From the NCBI RefSeq assembly GCF_030816935.1, contig NZ_JAUSYO010000001.1, positions 1,984,001-2,048,000 on the forward strand: 64,000 nucleotides of DNA, in the 5' to 3' direction. The stretch is from Arthrobacter sp. B3I9 (GTDB taxonomy: Bacteria; Actinomycetota; Actinomycetes; Actinomycetales; Micrococcaceae). The notes beneath the pieces are model-generated. The model was not told the DNA's origin. It saw only the letters and a program-made list of their open reading frames with translations, and did no database searches. A program made the position numbers and the translations under genes. Within the stretch, counting starts at the first letter, position 1, and every line of letters starts with the position of its first letter. This document shows, piece after piece, positions 17,262-26,472 of this stretch.

Positions 17262-17681
17262 TCAGCCAGCCGGCACCGGCACGGGTTTGAACCGGAACGG
17301 TCCGCCGCATCCGGGCCCGTCCGGGTGCTCCCCGGTTGGCTCCGTCTCGATGGGCAAGACGCGTGCCATGCGGGCACCGGAAGCGCCAACCGCCTCCACG
17401 TAGATTGACGTGACACTTACGGGCGGCACCAGGTACGGCGCGGACTGCGGCACCAGCCATCGACCGTCTGGGCTCTTGGTCACGGCGGCCGGCGTGCAGC
17501 CCTCTCCGAAGCAGGCAGCAACCAACTGGGGCTCGTGGGCAAACACCAGTTCCACATCGCCCGTGTAGCCGTACCCGACCGCAGGGCAGACAGTGCTGCT
17601 GGATCCGCAGCTCGCCAGGGCGACGCTGACCACGACGATCAGCATCCCAAGCATGGACAGAAACAGGCCCTTGCGCTGCAT
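17262..17681 (-). CDS. Putative lipoprotein, 139 aa
   Basis: An N-terminal hydrophobic segment ends in the lipobox LASC (Cys about residue 25). The mature part is short, with several cysteines (TVCPAVGYGY, AACFGEGCTPA, GPGCGGPF) and KSPDGRWLVP. The cysteine content and the TGDVELVF start are typical of small actinobacterial lipoproteins of unknown function. It leads the minus-strand group of two lipoproteins plus the GH26-like protein. Confidence 0.75.
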   Translation of the reverse strand: MQRKGLFLSMLGMLIVVVSVALASCGSSSTVCPAVGYGYTGDVELVFAHEPQLVAACFGEGCTPAAVTKSPDGRWLVPQSAPYLVPPVSVTSIYVEAVGASGARMARVLPIETEPTGEHPDGPGCGGPFRFKPVPVPAG

Positions 17682-17801
17682 GCTGCGATCCTAGCCCAGC
17701 AGCACTGCTTCAGACAGGAACGCCTGACGCCAACCTGACACTCCAGTTGTCAGCCGCGTCCCGGGGTGACACTGCCAGGGCCCGCGGCATCGGCTGGCCG
17801 G

Positions 17802-18635
17802 TCAGTGCGAAGCCTGGTTGGCCCAGCCTGCCGGCTCGAGCGCGGCTGCGGCAGCCCGTTCCGGCGCCAGGGAACTGTCCCAGCGCGCAGCATCCAGGCG
17901 GGTGCCGGTGATGTCCGCGGAGGCCTCCGAGGCCAGCCAGAGCAGCGGCTCGACCATCACTTCCGGCCGCAGCAATTGGCGGCGCACCGCCTCGGATACG
18001 CCGTCGGGGATCATGCCGGTATCGGTGGCGCCGCCGGGCAGCAGGCCGTTGACGGTGACGCCGGATCCGGCCAGGTCCTGGGCCCAGATCACGGTTTCGG
18101 ACTCGAGCGCGGCCTTGGATGGGCCGTATGGCGAAAAGCCGGCGCGGCGCATGGTGTCATGGTTCATCGTGATATTGATGATGCGGCCCCAGCGCTGGCG
18201 CAACATGGGCGGCACGGCCGCCCTGGCCATCAGGAACGGACCGTTGACGTTGGTATCGACGATCGTCCGCCAGGTGTCGGTGTCGACCTCCCAGAACCGC
18301 GTCGGTTCGGTCAGGAAGGCCGGGCTCACATATTTCATGCCGCGACCGGCGTTGTTAACCAGGATGTGAAGCCCGCCGAAGGCAGCGATTGCTTCATCGA
18401 CCAGGCGCCGGCAATCGGCTTCCTGGGTTACGTCCGCCTGCAGCGCCAGCACGCGGCGCTCGCCGAGCATCGCGTTGATGTCATCAGCAACCTTGCCGAT
18501 CTCGTCCGCCTGGCGCGCGGCCGAGATGACGACGCTGGCGCCGGCGCGGGTCAGGCCGAGTGTCATCGCATGCCCGAGTCCGCGTCCGCCGCCGGTGACG
18601 ATGGCGACCTTGCCCTTCAACGATGCCGTTTTCAT
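17802..18635 (-). CDS. Short-chain dehydrogenase/reductase
   Basis: A 277-residue classical SDR with TGGGRGLG near residue 15, LVNNAGRGM, and the active-site SPYGPSKAAL. The start is supported by an AAGGAGG ribosome site. The C-terminal WLASEASADITGTR corresponds to the usual cofactor-domain end, extended by about 30 residues (ALEPAGWANQ). No pathway partner is adjacent: the upstream side is a 540-bp gap and the next downstream gene is a lipoprotein. Substrate is unknown. Confidence 0.88.
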   Translation of the reverse strand: MKTASLKGKVAIVTGGGRGLGHAMTLGLTRAGASVVISAARQADEIGKVADDINAMLGERRVLALQADVTQEADCRRLVDEAIAAFGGLHILVNNAGRGMKYVSPAFLTEPTRFWEVDTDTWRTIVDTNVNGPFLMARAAVPPMLRQRWGRIINITMNHDTMRRAGFSPYGPSKAALESETVIWAQDLAGSGVTVNGLLPGGATDTGMIPDGVSEAVRRQLLRPEVMVEPLLWLASEASADITGTRLDAARWDSSLAPERAAAAALEPAGWANQASH

Positions 18636-19175
18636 TCCTGCCTCCTTGGATTCACTGTCGCGCCTGGCCAGCGGGGCTTATCGTACATCCCGGACGGACC
18701 GCCTTCCACGGATCTAGGGGCCCGTGCAGCTGCCTGAAGCAGTACGATCGGGCCACACGCGGGTTACCCGTGCTACCCCCTGTTGCCTCATTACTAAGCT
18801 TGTTTAGAATGTAGGTGCTTGGCATCCCTGGTTGTAATAGCGATCCGCCGGGGTGCTCCCGATGTCGACGCTCACGTATGCCGCCGGCAGCAAACACCGG
18901 CCCATGTAGGCGTACGCGCGCATGCCGCGGGCCGGCATCATCGCCGGAATCCCGTGGCTGGTGGCCACCCGTCTTCGGGTAGACAATTCCGCGGCGCGGC
19001 AGGCCCACCTTGGGGACGCCTCGGAGCCGCTTTGATGGCCCGGGCAGAGGAGCTGTTCACTCAGCCGCCCGACGTCGAACCCGTGGATGTGATCGCCCAC
19101 CAACTCCCCTAAGGGGGATCCCTTGAACGCTTACGTGAACAGAGACTGCAAGAAGACGACCGGAAGAGGTAAGTC
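18636..19175. other. 540-bp stretch without a confident gene
   Basis: A minus-strand frame ending near 18804 contains MRAYAYMGRCLLPAAYVSVDIGS, which looks protein-like. It has no start or family features I recognise, so it may be a gene remnant. The right end must hold the promoter of the following gene. Confidence 0.35.
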
Positions 19176-20297
19176 ATGACTGATCAGATGCAGGAGCTCC
19201 CCGCTGAGCAGCCTCTGGGCCAGCTGGAGGAGGTTGCTCACTTCCATGGGGCGATGCCAACCGGCGTCACGGTATCGCACGAGGGCCGAATCTTTGTGAA
19301 CTATCCCAAATGGGGCGACGACGTGGAGTACAGCGTTGCCGAGGTTGTCGACGGCGAGACGGTTGCCTACCCGAACCTGGAGATCAACCGGAGCGATCCG
19401 GATAATCTGGCGGGCACCTTGGTCTCCGTGCAAAGCGTGGTGGTGGATCCGGCAAACCGGCTATGGATCCTGGACACCGGCAGGCCGTTGTTCCAACCGG
19501 CGGAGCATGGCGGTCCCAAGTTGGTCTGCGTCGACCTGGCAACGGACACAGTGGTGAAGACCATTGTGTTTCCCGAGGACGTGGCCTCGTCGACCAGCTA
19601 CCTCAACGATGTCCGCTTCGATCTCAGGCGCGGACAGGAGGGTATCGCGTACATGACCGATTCCTCGGACCAGGGGCCGAACGGAATCGTGGTCGCCGAT
19701 CTGGCCACTGGCGAAAGTTGGCGGAGGCTGCACGACCATCCCTCGACGAAACCGGAAGAATTGCCTGGTTTCGTGCCCGTGGTTGAGGGGCGGCCCGTGC
19801 TGAATCGTCAACCGGACGGCTCTGTCGCGCCCGCGATAGCGATGGGCTCCGATGGCATCGCCATCAGCAGCGACGGCGGACGGCTGTACTACTGTCCACT
19901 CGCCAGCCGTCGGCTTTACAGTGTGGCAACTGATGCACTCGTGGACCGTTTACTCGACGATGATGCCGTCGCGGCCACCGTCACAGAGGAGGGGGACAAA
20001 GGCGGCGCGGGTGATGGGCTCGAATCGGATGCGGCAGGCTACGTTTACGCGACGAACTACGAGCACAACGCCGTCCTCCGCTGGGCGTCCAGTTCCGACG
20101 GAGCCTGGGAGACGGTGGCACACGATCCCCGCTTGTTGTGGCCGGACACCCTCTCGCTGGCCCGCAACGGCTATCTCTATGTGACCGCGAACCAACTGCA
20201 TCGGCAGTCGGATTATCAGAATGGCGAAGACCTGCGGGTTAAGCCCTACACGCTGTTCCGGATTCGGGTTGATGGCGAGCCGGTGCTGCTGCGCTGA
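19176..20297 (+). CDS. MRJP/yellow-family beta-propeller protein (SMP-30/gluconolactonase-like)
   Basis: In this 373-residue protein the signature GVTVSHEGRIFVNYPKWGDD near residue 30 and VDPANRLWILDTGRP are typical of bacterial proteins of the major-royal-jelly/yellow family. Later blades show YMTDSSDQGPNGIVVADL, DGIAISSDGGRLYYCPL and WPDTLSLARNGYLYVTANQL. There is no obvious signal peptide, so it is probably cytoplasmic. Members are predicted lactonase-like or sugar-binding propellers. It lies 39 bp upstream of an aldo/keto reductase, which suggests joint action on a carbohydrate or aldehyde. Confidence 0.82.
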   Translation: MTDQMQELPAEQPLGQLEEVAHFHGAMPTGVTVSHEGRIFVNYPKWGDDVEYSVAEVVDGETVAYPNLEINRSDPDNLAGTLVSVQSVVVDPANRLWILDTGRPLFQPAEHGGPKLVCVDLATDTVVKTIVFPEDVASSTSYLNDVRFDLRRGQEGIAYMTDSSDQGPNGIVVADLATGESWRRLHDHPSTKPEELPGFVPVVEGRPVLNRQPDGSVAPAIAMGSDGIAISSDGGRLYYCPLASRRLYSVATDALVDRLLDDDAVAATVTEEGDKGGAGDGLESDAAGYVYATNYEHNAVLRWASSSDGAWETVAHDPRLLWPDTLSLARNGYLYVTANQLHRQSDYQNGEDLRVKPYTLFRIRVDGEPVLLR

Positions 20298-20336
20298 CCG
20301 GAAGTACGGGAACCGGCATTTCTGACGGGAGTTACG

Positions 20337-21170
20337 ATGCGCGAGATACTTCTTCCGTCCGGTGAGGCTGTCCCGGTGCTCGGGATCGGAACGTGGGGGA
20401 TGGGTGAGTACCCCGGCAACGCCGCGCGCGAGACGGCGGCGATCCAGATGGCCTTGGACCTAGGGATGTCCGTGGTCGATACCGCCGAAATGTATGGCAA
20501 CGGCGCCGCCGAGGAACTGGTCGGCAGGGCGCTGGCAGCACGCCGCAACGAAGCGTTCCTGGTCACCAAGGTCCTGCCGCATCACGCCACGCTGCGCGGA
20601 ACCGTCGCAGCTTGCGAGGACAGCCTGCGTCGCCTCGGCACGGACAGCATCGACCTATATCTGCTGCATTGGCGCGGCGTCGCTCCCTTGGCGGAAACGC
20701 TCGAAGCCTTCGAAGACCTGCAGCGCGCCGGAAAGATCCGGCACTGGGGCGTCAGCAACCTCGACGTGGCGGACATGGAAGACCTCATATGCCTGCCCGG
20801 CGGACAGAAGGTGGCGACCGACCAGGTGCTGTACAACCTGACCCGCCGGGGCATCGAGTTCGATCTGCTGCCCCGCTGCGTCGGGAGGGGCATCCCGGTG
20901 ATGGCGTACTCGCCCCTGGAGCAGGGCCGGATGCTGGACGATCCCGTGCTGCTCCGCATCGCAACGGAACACGGTGCCAGCCCCGCGCAGATCGGCCTCG
21001 CCTGGGTGCTCAGGCAGCCGCTCGTCATGGCGATTCCGAAAGCCTCAAGCCCGCACCATGTCCGGGAATGCCACCGTGCCCTCGACGTTCAACTCACGCC
21101 CCGCGACCTGGCTGACCTGGATCGCGCGCACCCCCCGCCCACCCGCAAACACATGCTCGAGGTGCTCTAG
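20337..21170 (+). CDS. Aldo/keto reductase
   Basis: The 277-residue TIM-barrel protein carries the aldo/keto reductase tetrad: Asp and Tyr in VVDTAEMYGNG, Lys in FLVTKVLPH and His in YLLHWRG. The NADPH-binding C-terminal segment AIPKASSPHHVRECHRAL is present. A GGGAG ribosome site precedes the ATG. It follows the propeller protein closely and is likely co-transcribed with it. It reduces carbonyl compounds; the specific substrate is not predictable. Confidence 0.92.
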   Translation: MREILLPSGEAVPVLGIGTWGMGEYPGNAARETAAIQMALDLGMSVVDTAEMYGNGAAEELVGRALAARRNEAFLVTKVLPHHATLRGTVAACEDSLRRLGTDSIDLYLLHWRGVAPLAETLEAFEDLQRAGKIRHWGVSNLDVADMEDLICLPGGQKVATDQVLYNLTRRGIEFDLLPRCVGRGIPVMAYSPLEQGRMLDDPVLLRIATEHGASPAQIGLAWVLRQPLVMAIPKASSPHHVRECHRALDVQLTPRDLADLDRAHPPPTRKHMLEVL

Positions 21171-21250
21171 GCGAGCCCTTCGGAACTCAATTCCGGACCC
21201 GCGCCGCTTTAACCTTCGTTGGCCGCAGCGGCGTAATTTCAGGACGCATT

Positions 21251-21296
21251 TGTTGTCTGAGAGACAACAGTCACTTAGGGTGCTAAGCACGCTTAG
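21251..21296. promoter_or_regulatory. Palindromic elements upstream of katE
   Basis: TGTTGTCT and AGACAACA (21251-21269) form an 8-bp perfect inverted repeat with a 3-nt spacer. Just beyond, CTAAG-CACG-CTTAG (21283-21296) forms a second short one. They lie 70-115 bp before the katE ATG, a suitable place for operator sites. The regulator is unknown. Confidence 0.45.
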
Positions 21297-21365
21297 TTTC
21301 GGTTGCGGAGCCATAGGAGCGCCGCCGCCGGGGCAAAGTTTGGCCTAACCCGGAGGAGTCGTCCC

Positions 21366-23579
21366 ATGCCAGCAGAGCCAACCATCCACATTCCCGGCGC
21401 GCCGTCGGTGGAACCGCCCACATTGGAAGAACCCACCACGCCGCGGGAGCCGCTTCCGCCCAAGCCCGACCAGCAGGGTCCTGTTGCCGTGTCGCCGACC
21501 GGCAGTCCCACCGGTGCGCCGGCGAACTCCCGAGCGCAGTCCGGCGCCTACCTCACCACTGCCCAGGGGCTTCGGCTCCCGGACACGGACCATTCGCTGA
21601 AGGCCGGTCGGCGCGGCCCCGTGCTGCTCCAGGACCACCACCTGCGCGAGAAAATCACCCACTTCGACCACGAACGTATTCCGGAGCGCGTCGTCCACGC
21701 CCGCGGCGCCGGCGCGCACGGCGTGTTCCGTTCATACGGGACGGCCGCCAACATCACGCGGGCGGGTTTCCTGGCCAAGGACGTCGAGACCCCCGTCTTC
21801 GTCCGCTTCTCCACGGTGCTGGGCTCCCGGGGTTCGGCCGACACGGTCAGGGACACGCGCGGGTTTGCCACAAAGTTCTACACCGACGAAGGAACCTTCG
21901 ACCTCGTCGGCAACAACATCCCGGTGTTCTTCATCCAGGACGGCATCAAGTTCCCGGACGTCGTCCACGCCGCGAAGCCCCACCCGGACCGGGAAATTCC
22001 GCAGGCCCAGAGCGCCCACGACACCTTCTGGGACTTCGTCTCGCTGCACACCGAAGCCCAGGCCCACACCATGTGGAACATGTCCGACCGCGCCCTGCCG
22101 CGCTCCTACCGGACCATGGAGGGCTTCGGCGTCCACACGTTCCGGCTGGCCAATGCCGAGGGTAAGACCAGCCTGGTGAAGTTCCACTGGAAGCCCAAGC
22201 AGGGCGTGCACTCGCTGCTCTGGGAGGAAGCACAGCTCATCAACGGCATGGATCCCGATTTCCACCGGCGGGACCTTGCGGACGCGATCGAGGCCGGCGC
22301 GTTCCCGGAATGGGAACTGGGCGTGCAGGTCTTTCCGGACACCGAAGAGGAGTTCTTCGAGGGCATCGACCTGCTGGATCCGACGAAGTTCGTTCCGGAA
22401 GAGCTCGCCCCGGTGCAGCCGGTCGGCGTCATGACACTTAATGCCAACCCGGTGAACTTCTTCGCCGAGACCGAGCAGGTCGCCTTCCACCCCGGCCACC
22501 TGGTTCCGGGCATCGACGTCACCAACGATCCGCTGCTGCAGGTGCGGCTGTTCTCCTACATCGACACCCAGATCAGCCGGCTTGGCGGACCTAACTTCAG
22601 CCAGATTCCCATCAACCGGCCGCACGCGCCGGTCAACGACATGTTCCGCGAGGGGATGCACCAGACCGCGGTCCACGGCGGGGTTGCGCCGTACCACCCG
22701 AATTCGCTGGACGGCGGGTGCCCGTTCCTGGCCGGGGCCGACCTCGGCGCTTTCATCGAAGTGCCGGAGCACATCGCCGAAGCGGTCAAGGAGCGCAAGT
22801 CACCGGCATCCTTCGATGACCACTACAGCCAGGCGCGGCTGTTCTTCCGCAGCCTGAGGCCTGTGGAGCAGGACCATGTGATTCAGGCGTACACCTTCGA
22901 GCTGGGCAAGTGCTACGAGGAAACGGTCCGGCAACGCCAGTTGCTGGCGCTGGCCAACATCGACCCCGCCCTGTGTGCCGCCGTCGCTGCCGGGCTCGGC
23001 ATGCCGGCCCCGGAGGCCACCGAACAGGTTGAGGATGCGGCACCGAGCCCGGCGGTCTCGCAGATAGGCGGCTCCTGGCCGGTCGTCGGCCGCGTCGTGG
23101 GCATCCTGGCCGACGAGGACAGCGACCTGGACGCTGTCCGCGCTGCCCAAACTGCCCTGGACGCTGCCGGCATTGTCCCGCTTGTGATCGCACCGTCCGG
23201 TGGATTCCTTGGCGGGCCCGAAAGCGGCATCACGGTCCAGCGGACCTATCTCACCGCTCGTTCGATCGAGTTCGACGCCGTCATCGTCGCCGCCTCCGGC
23301 GCACCGGCACAGGACGCCGCACAGGGACGGGACGCCAAAGCCGGGGAACCGGGGGCATCGCTGGACCCGCGCGTTGTTCTGTTGCTCTCGGAGATGTACC
23401 GGCATGCCAAGGCAATCGGTGGCATGGGACCGGCCGCTGCCTGCCTCGACTCGGCCGGCATCCCGCAAGGCGCTGCAGGTATCGTCCTGGGCGATGACGC
23501 TGACGACGTCGTGGCACAGCTCACGGACCTGCTCGCGGCCCACCGGGCCTGGGACCGCTTCCCGGCAACCGGGGCCTAG
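21366..23579 (+). CDS. katE: Large-subunit monofunctional catalase (HPII type)
   Basis: The 737-residue product decomposes hydrogen peroxide. A proline-rich N-terminal extension is followed by the catalase core with the distal His in RVVHARGAGAHGVF, the NNIPVFFIQD segment, and the proximal haem-ligand Tyr in RLFSYIDTQ. After about residue 580 comes the C-terminal flavodoxin/DJ-1-like domain of clade 2 catalases (GRVVGILADEDSDLDAV, AAGIVPLVIAPSGG). The start with GGAGGAG upstream is preferred over an in-frame start at 21303. A strong terminator follows. Confidence 0.97.
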   Translation: MPAEPTIHIPGAPSVEPPTLEEPTTPREPLPPKPDQQGPVAVSPTGSPTGAPANSRAQSGAYLTTAQGLRLPDTDHSLKAGRRGPVLLQDHHLREKITHFDHERIPERVVHARGAGAHGVFRSYGTAANITRAGFLAKDVETPVFVRFSTVLGSRGSADTVRDTRGFATKFYTDEGTFDLVGNNIPVFFIQDGIKFPDVVHAAKPHPDREIPQAQSAHDTFWDFVSLHTEAQAHTMWNMSDRALPRSYRTMEGFGVHTFRLANAEGKTSLVKFHWKPKQGVHSLLWEEAQLINGMDPDFHRRDLADAIEAGAFPEWELGVQVFPDTEEEFFEGIDLLDPTKFVPEELAPVQPVGVMTLNANPVNFFAETEQVAFHPGHLVPGIDVTNDPLLQVRLFSYIDTQISRLGGPNFSQIPINRPHAPVNDMFREGMHQTAVHGGVAPYHPNSLDGGCPFLAGADLGAFIEVPEHIAEAVKERKSPASFDDHYSQARLFFRSLRPVEQDHVIQAYTFELGKCYEETVRQRQLLALANIDPALCAAVAAGLGMPAPEATEQVEDAAPSPAVSQIGGSWPVVGRVVGILADEDSDLDAVRAAQTALDAAGIVPLVIAPSGGFLGGPESGITVQRTYLTARSIEFDAVIVAASGAPAQDAAQGRDAKAGEPGASLDPRVVLLLSEMYRHAKAIGGMGPAAACLDSAGIPQGAAGIVLGDDADDVVAQLTDLLAAHRAWDRFPATGA

Positions 23580-23621
23580 CAACAAAGGCAGTCGCTAGAG
23601 CACGCAAAGTCGACGGAGCAC

Positions 23622-23658
23622 ACAAAAGGGAGGAGCCCGCCGGGCGCCTCCCTTTTGT
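23622..23658. terminator. Strong bidirectional terminator between katE and the 202-aa gene
   Basis: ACAAAAGGGAGG (23622-23633) and CCTCCCTTTTGT (23647-23658) form a 12-bp perfect stem, with an additional GCCC/GGGC pairing inside. A-rich and T-rich outer ends on both strands make it suitable for the two convergent genes. Confidence 0.9.
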
Positions 23659-23709
23659 ATCGACTGGAAACCTCCTGGGCCAAGGTACCGTCAGGTACCC
23701 TTCGCGGAG

Positions 23710-24318
23710 TTAGCGCCGCGCTGCCTTCCTTGCGGCGTTCTTCAGCGCCTTGCGGGACACCGGCTTCAGGGCCTTTCGGGCGGCCTCTTCGGCGAGGGCG
23801 CGGTGGCGGCGGGCATCGATCACATCATTCCAGAGTGCCGTGGCGAATGCCCCGCCGTCCTGGGCGTACACGTGATAGGGGTAGCCCGAAAAGGCATCAG
23901 GCGGTGTTCCCGTGGGGAGTCCAGTGCCGGATGTCCGGGCTACGGCGTCGGCGATGGCCCAGGTCTCGGTCAGGTGGGGCGTGAGGTTGTCCTGCACAAA
24001 GACATTGGCGTCGGGAGACTGCGCAGCCCGTTCCAGCAGGGACTCAAGCCGATCCGCCAGCAACGCAGAGACTACATCCTGGAGCGGCGTTCCTTCAGCT
24101 GTGGCGGCGTCGAGACGGGCCTCCTGCTCCGCGACGGCATCCGCCCAGTCGCTGGTCAGGCGGAACTTCTGCCAAGTGGGAAACCACACGATCGCCCCAG
24201 TGGCGTGGTTGTGGATGTGCTGCAGGCCGCTGTTCTCCTCCGTGGCTGCGTGGTCATGTCCAGCGGCGTCGGCGCCGGCCAGCAGTTCAGACAAGGTGTT
24301 CGTGGGTGAAGGGCTCAT
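23710..24318 (-). CDS. Hypothetical protein, 202 aa
   Basis: This soluble protein has a His-rich N-terminal region (HDHAATEENSGLQHIHNH), a central helical part (WADAVAEQEARLDAATAEG, DVVSALLADRLESLLERAA) and a very basic C-terminus (KALKPVSRKALKNAARKAARR). No domain is recognised. The lysine/arginine tail with AARK-like repeats could bind nucleic acid, but that is speculation. There is no strong ribosome site. It is convergent with katE, separated by the terminator. Confidence 0.7.
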   Translation of the reverse strand: MSPSPTNTLSELLAGADAAGHDHAATEENSGLQHIHNHATGAIVWFPTWQKFRLTSDWADAVAEQEARLDAATAEGTPLQDVVSALLADRLESLLERAAQSPDANVFVQDNLTPHLTETWAIADAVARTSGTGLPTGTPPDAFSGYPYHVYAQDGGAFATALWNDVIDARRHRALAEEAARKALKPVSRKALKNAARKAARR

Positions 24319-24469
24319 GGTGGCGACTGGATGCTTCCTGTAGGGCGGCGAACGGGTCCGTTCATCGACACAACCCGCGCTGGGGACCGACTATTCCGCT
24401 CGGGGCCGTGCCGCAGCTATTGCCTGAATGCCGCGCGCAACGGCAACGGAGTAGGCAGCTGAACGCCAG

Positions 24470-25222
24470 TCATCGCTGGCATGAGAGTTGTACGGCGAGG
24501 TCGTCGATACTCGTGGCGAGGATGTCCCACGAGCCGGTCGGTGCGAGGTCACTCACCTGAGCCGGCCCGTGCTCGGTCGGCCGGCAGACGAAGGCGGTGG
24601 CCAGGCCCGCATGCTGCGCGGCATCAAGGTCGGTGTTGTGAGCGGCGGCCAGCATCAGTTCGCCGGCGGCCACCCCGAGGATCTCAGCGGTGCGTAGATA
24701 AGCAGCAGGAGCCGGCTTATAGGCCCGGGTCAGGTCCGAGCCGATAATCACGTCCCACGGCAGGCCTGCACGTTTGGCCATGTCCAGCAGCAGCGAGGTG
24801 TTGCCGTTGGAGAGGGGGCCGACGATGTAGGTCCTACGGATGGCCGTTAGGCCGCTGACACTGTCCGGCCATGCCGGCAGCCGATGCCAAGCGCGGTTCA
24901 GGCGTTCGACGTCGTCCCCGGTCAGCGCCTGCGTGTCAACGCCGTGGTCCTCCAGCACCCGTACCAGGTTCTCCCGGTGCAGCACGTCGAGGTACGTGTA
25001 CCCGCGGCTGCCCGAGCGTACCGTCTCCATCGCCGGCTGGTAGAGGCCCCGCCAGTCGTCCGCGAATTGTTCCTCGTTGAGGTTTAGCCCGTGGGCAGCG
25101 GTGAAGGTGCCTACGTCCTTGATGATTCCGGTCCTCCAGTCCACCACGGTCCCGAAGACGTCGAAAAGGACGGCCCGGATCTGGGTACCGGTCGACGGGG
25201 AAACGTAGGGGCGGGTGCTCAT
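24470..25222 (-). CDS. Haloacid dehalogenase type II (HAD superfamily)
   Basis: The 250-residue product from ATG 25222 has the nucleophile motif AVLFDVFGTVVDW, the second motif VGPLSNGNTSLLLDMAK, the Lys motif in YKPAPAAYLRTAEILG and the third acidic motif in AHNTDLDAAQHAGLATAFV. Order and spacing match L-2-haloacid dehalogenases and related phosphatases. The frame is open upstream to 25505, but that part encodes a kdpD fragment. The real start is therefore the internal ATG, although no good ribosome site is seen. Confidence 0.87.
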   Translation of the reverse strand: MSTRPYVSPSTGTQIRAVLFDVFGTVVDWRTGIIKDVGTFTAAHGLNLNEEQFADDWRGLYQPAMETVRSGSRGYTYLDVLHRENLVRVLEDHGVDTQALTGDDVERLNRAWHRLPAWPDSVSGLTAIRRTYIVGPLSNGNTSLLLDMAKRAGLPWDVIIGSDLTRAYKPAPAAYLRTAEILGVAAGELMLAAAHNTDLDAAQHAGLATAFVCRPTEHGPAQVSDLAPTGSWDILATSIDDLAVQLSCQR

Positions 25223-25321
25223 GCCGGCGTTCTCCTGCGTCCGTGTCGCTGTTGTATCGGCGTCGCTGTGCTCGGCGTCTCCTGCTCCCAAGCTACACCG
25301 CTGGCAGTTTTTAGAAGTTCC

Positions 25322-25505
25322 CAAGTTCCCCAGCCAAATCAAGGCGATCTGGCGCAGCGCGAAAAGGTTACCGAGCCTGAACTCGTTGGCGAGGGCAGCA
25401 TCTATCATCTCTGCTGGATAGATGCCTCCGGCAGACAACCGTTCCAGGAGAAGTTCCGGGGCAATGTCCACGAGTTCAATCTGATCCGCCCGGCGGACAA
25501 TCTCT
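25322..25505 (-). pseudogene. Internal fragment of kdpD (osmosensitive potassium sensor kinase)
   Basis: On the minus strand the sequence reads EIVRRADQIELVDIAPELL, ERLSAGGIYPAE, DAALANEFRLGNL and FALRQIALIWL. This is the end of the KdpD N-terminal sensor domain (ADxIELVDxxPExLxxRL, then GxVYPxE, then FFRxGNLxALRELAL). Only about 60 residues remain of a roughly 850-residue kinase, and the fragment ends abruptly at the junction with a GH26 fragment in the opposite orientation at 25505. No kdpABC genes are nearby. Confidence 0.75.
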
Positions 25506-25808
25506 GGGCGCAGCCCCGTCAGTGTTCGGCACCGCGACCGGGTACCCGCTCACGCCGGACGAAGAGGAGATGCTGCACGAGTTTGCCCGGCAGGCCGCCG
25601 GTAAGGGCGCAATAGTGCTGGTGACGCTGGAACGACGCCCAGCGCTTGCCTCCCTGACCAGCACCGATGCGGACACTTTCGCGAAGGTGCTTCAGGACTT
25701 GAACGTCTCCTTGGACACGCGGTTCGTGGTCCGGTTCGCCCCGGAAATGAACGGAACTTGGACGGGATGGGGTCAGCAGCCTGCCGCCTACGTGAATGCC
25801 TTCCGCAC
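25505..25808 (+). pseudogene. Internal fragment of a GH26-like glycosidase gene
   Basis: The plus-strand frame contains FGTATGYPLTPDEEEML, AIVLVTLERRPALASL and FVVRFAPEMNGTWTGWGQQP followed by AAYVNAFR. These correspond in order to the middle of the intact protein at 15209-16462 (VIVRFAHEMNGSWYPWSQQP, ELYISSFR). Neither signal sequence nor nucleophile half is present, and after YVNAFR the frame becomes unrelated. It abuts the kdpD fragment directly. Confidence 0.7.
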
Positions 25809-25839
25809 TGGTATCCGATCCGCCAAATGCCAGACTTGA

Positions 25840-26472
25840 TGTTGTCGCTAACGACGGCGCGCACCAGCGCTGGGGGGCAAGAGGGCTGGTTAAAGTGCGG
25901 CCGAAGAACTGTCGACTGAGATACGAGACTGCAACAGCATCTCCATGCGAAGATCACGCTCCGCGCGAGCGGCACTATTGGCGGGTCGCGGCAGTGGGGA
26001 GGACGATGGGCCTCAGTCGGTGCTAAAAAGAAAGTGCCGCGTGCTCCCCGTCGTTTGGGACACGGCCGCTCTACCAGCGCAGAGCTGCGACGCTGGGCCC
26101 CGTCCAATGAGGCGAGATCGTTTCTCGCCGCTCGTCAGCCCCTTAGCCAGGGGATCACCGGACCGATCCGAGCGGGTACCGTCCTCGCCTTGGCTGCCGG
26201 ACTGAATGCAACCTGTCCGGCTCGGTCGTCGGGAAAGCGCCGGCTCAGTCAGCGCTGCCCCTGGTCGGTAACCGGCGTCTTCAGCACCCGCGTTCGCCAG
26301 CGGCGACCTTCCCGACTCACGGGCGGCACGGCACTATCCATCTCCATGGACGCTGAAGGTTCCAACCTAAAGGAGATCCGTCCGGAGGGCTGATGCGTTT
26401 TCTGCCGGGTTGCCCTGAGTCAAAGCCTATTAGTCCGGCTGGTTTTATTCGGAGCGTCATAAGGAGAACTAA
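25840..26472. other. 633-bp gene-free stretch in the graveyard region
   Basis: I find no frame with recognisable protein features on either strand. The right end carries the AAGGAG ribosome site of the following membrane protein. It probably consists of degraded coding sequence. Confidence 0.5.
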
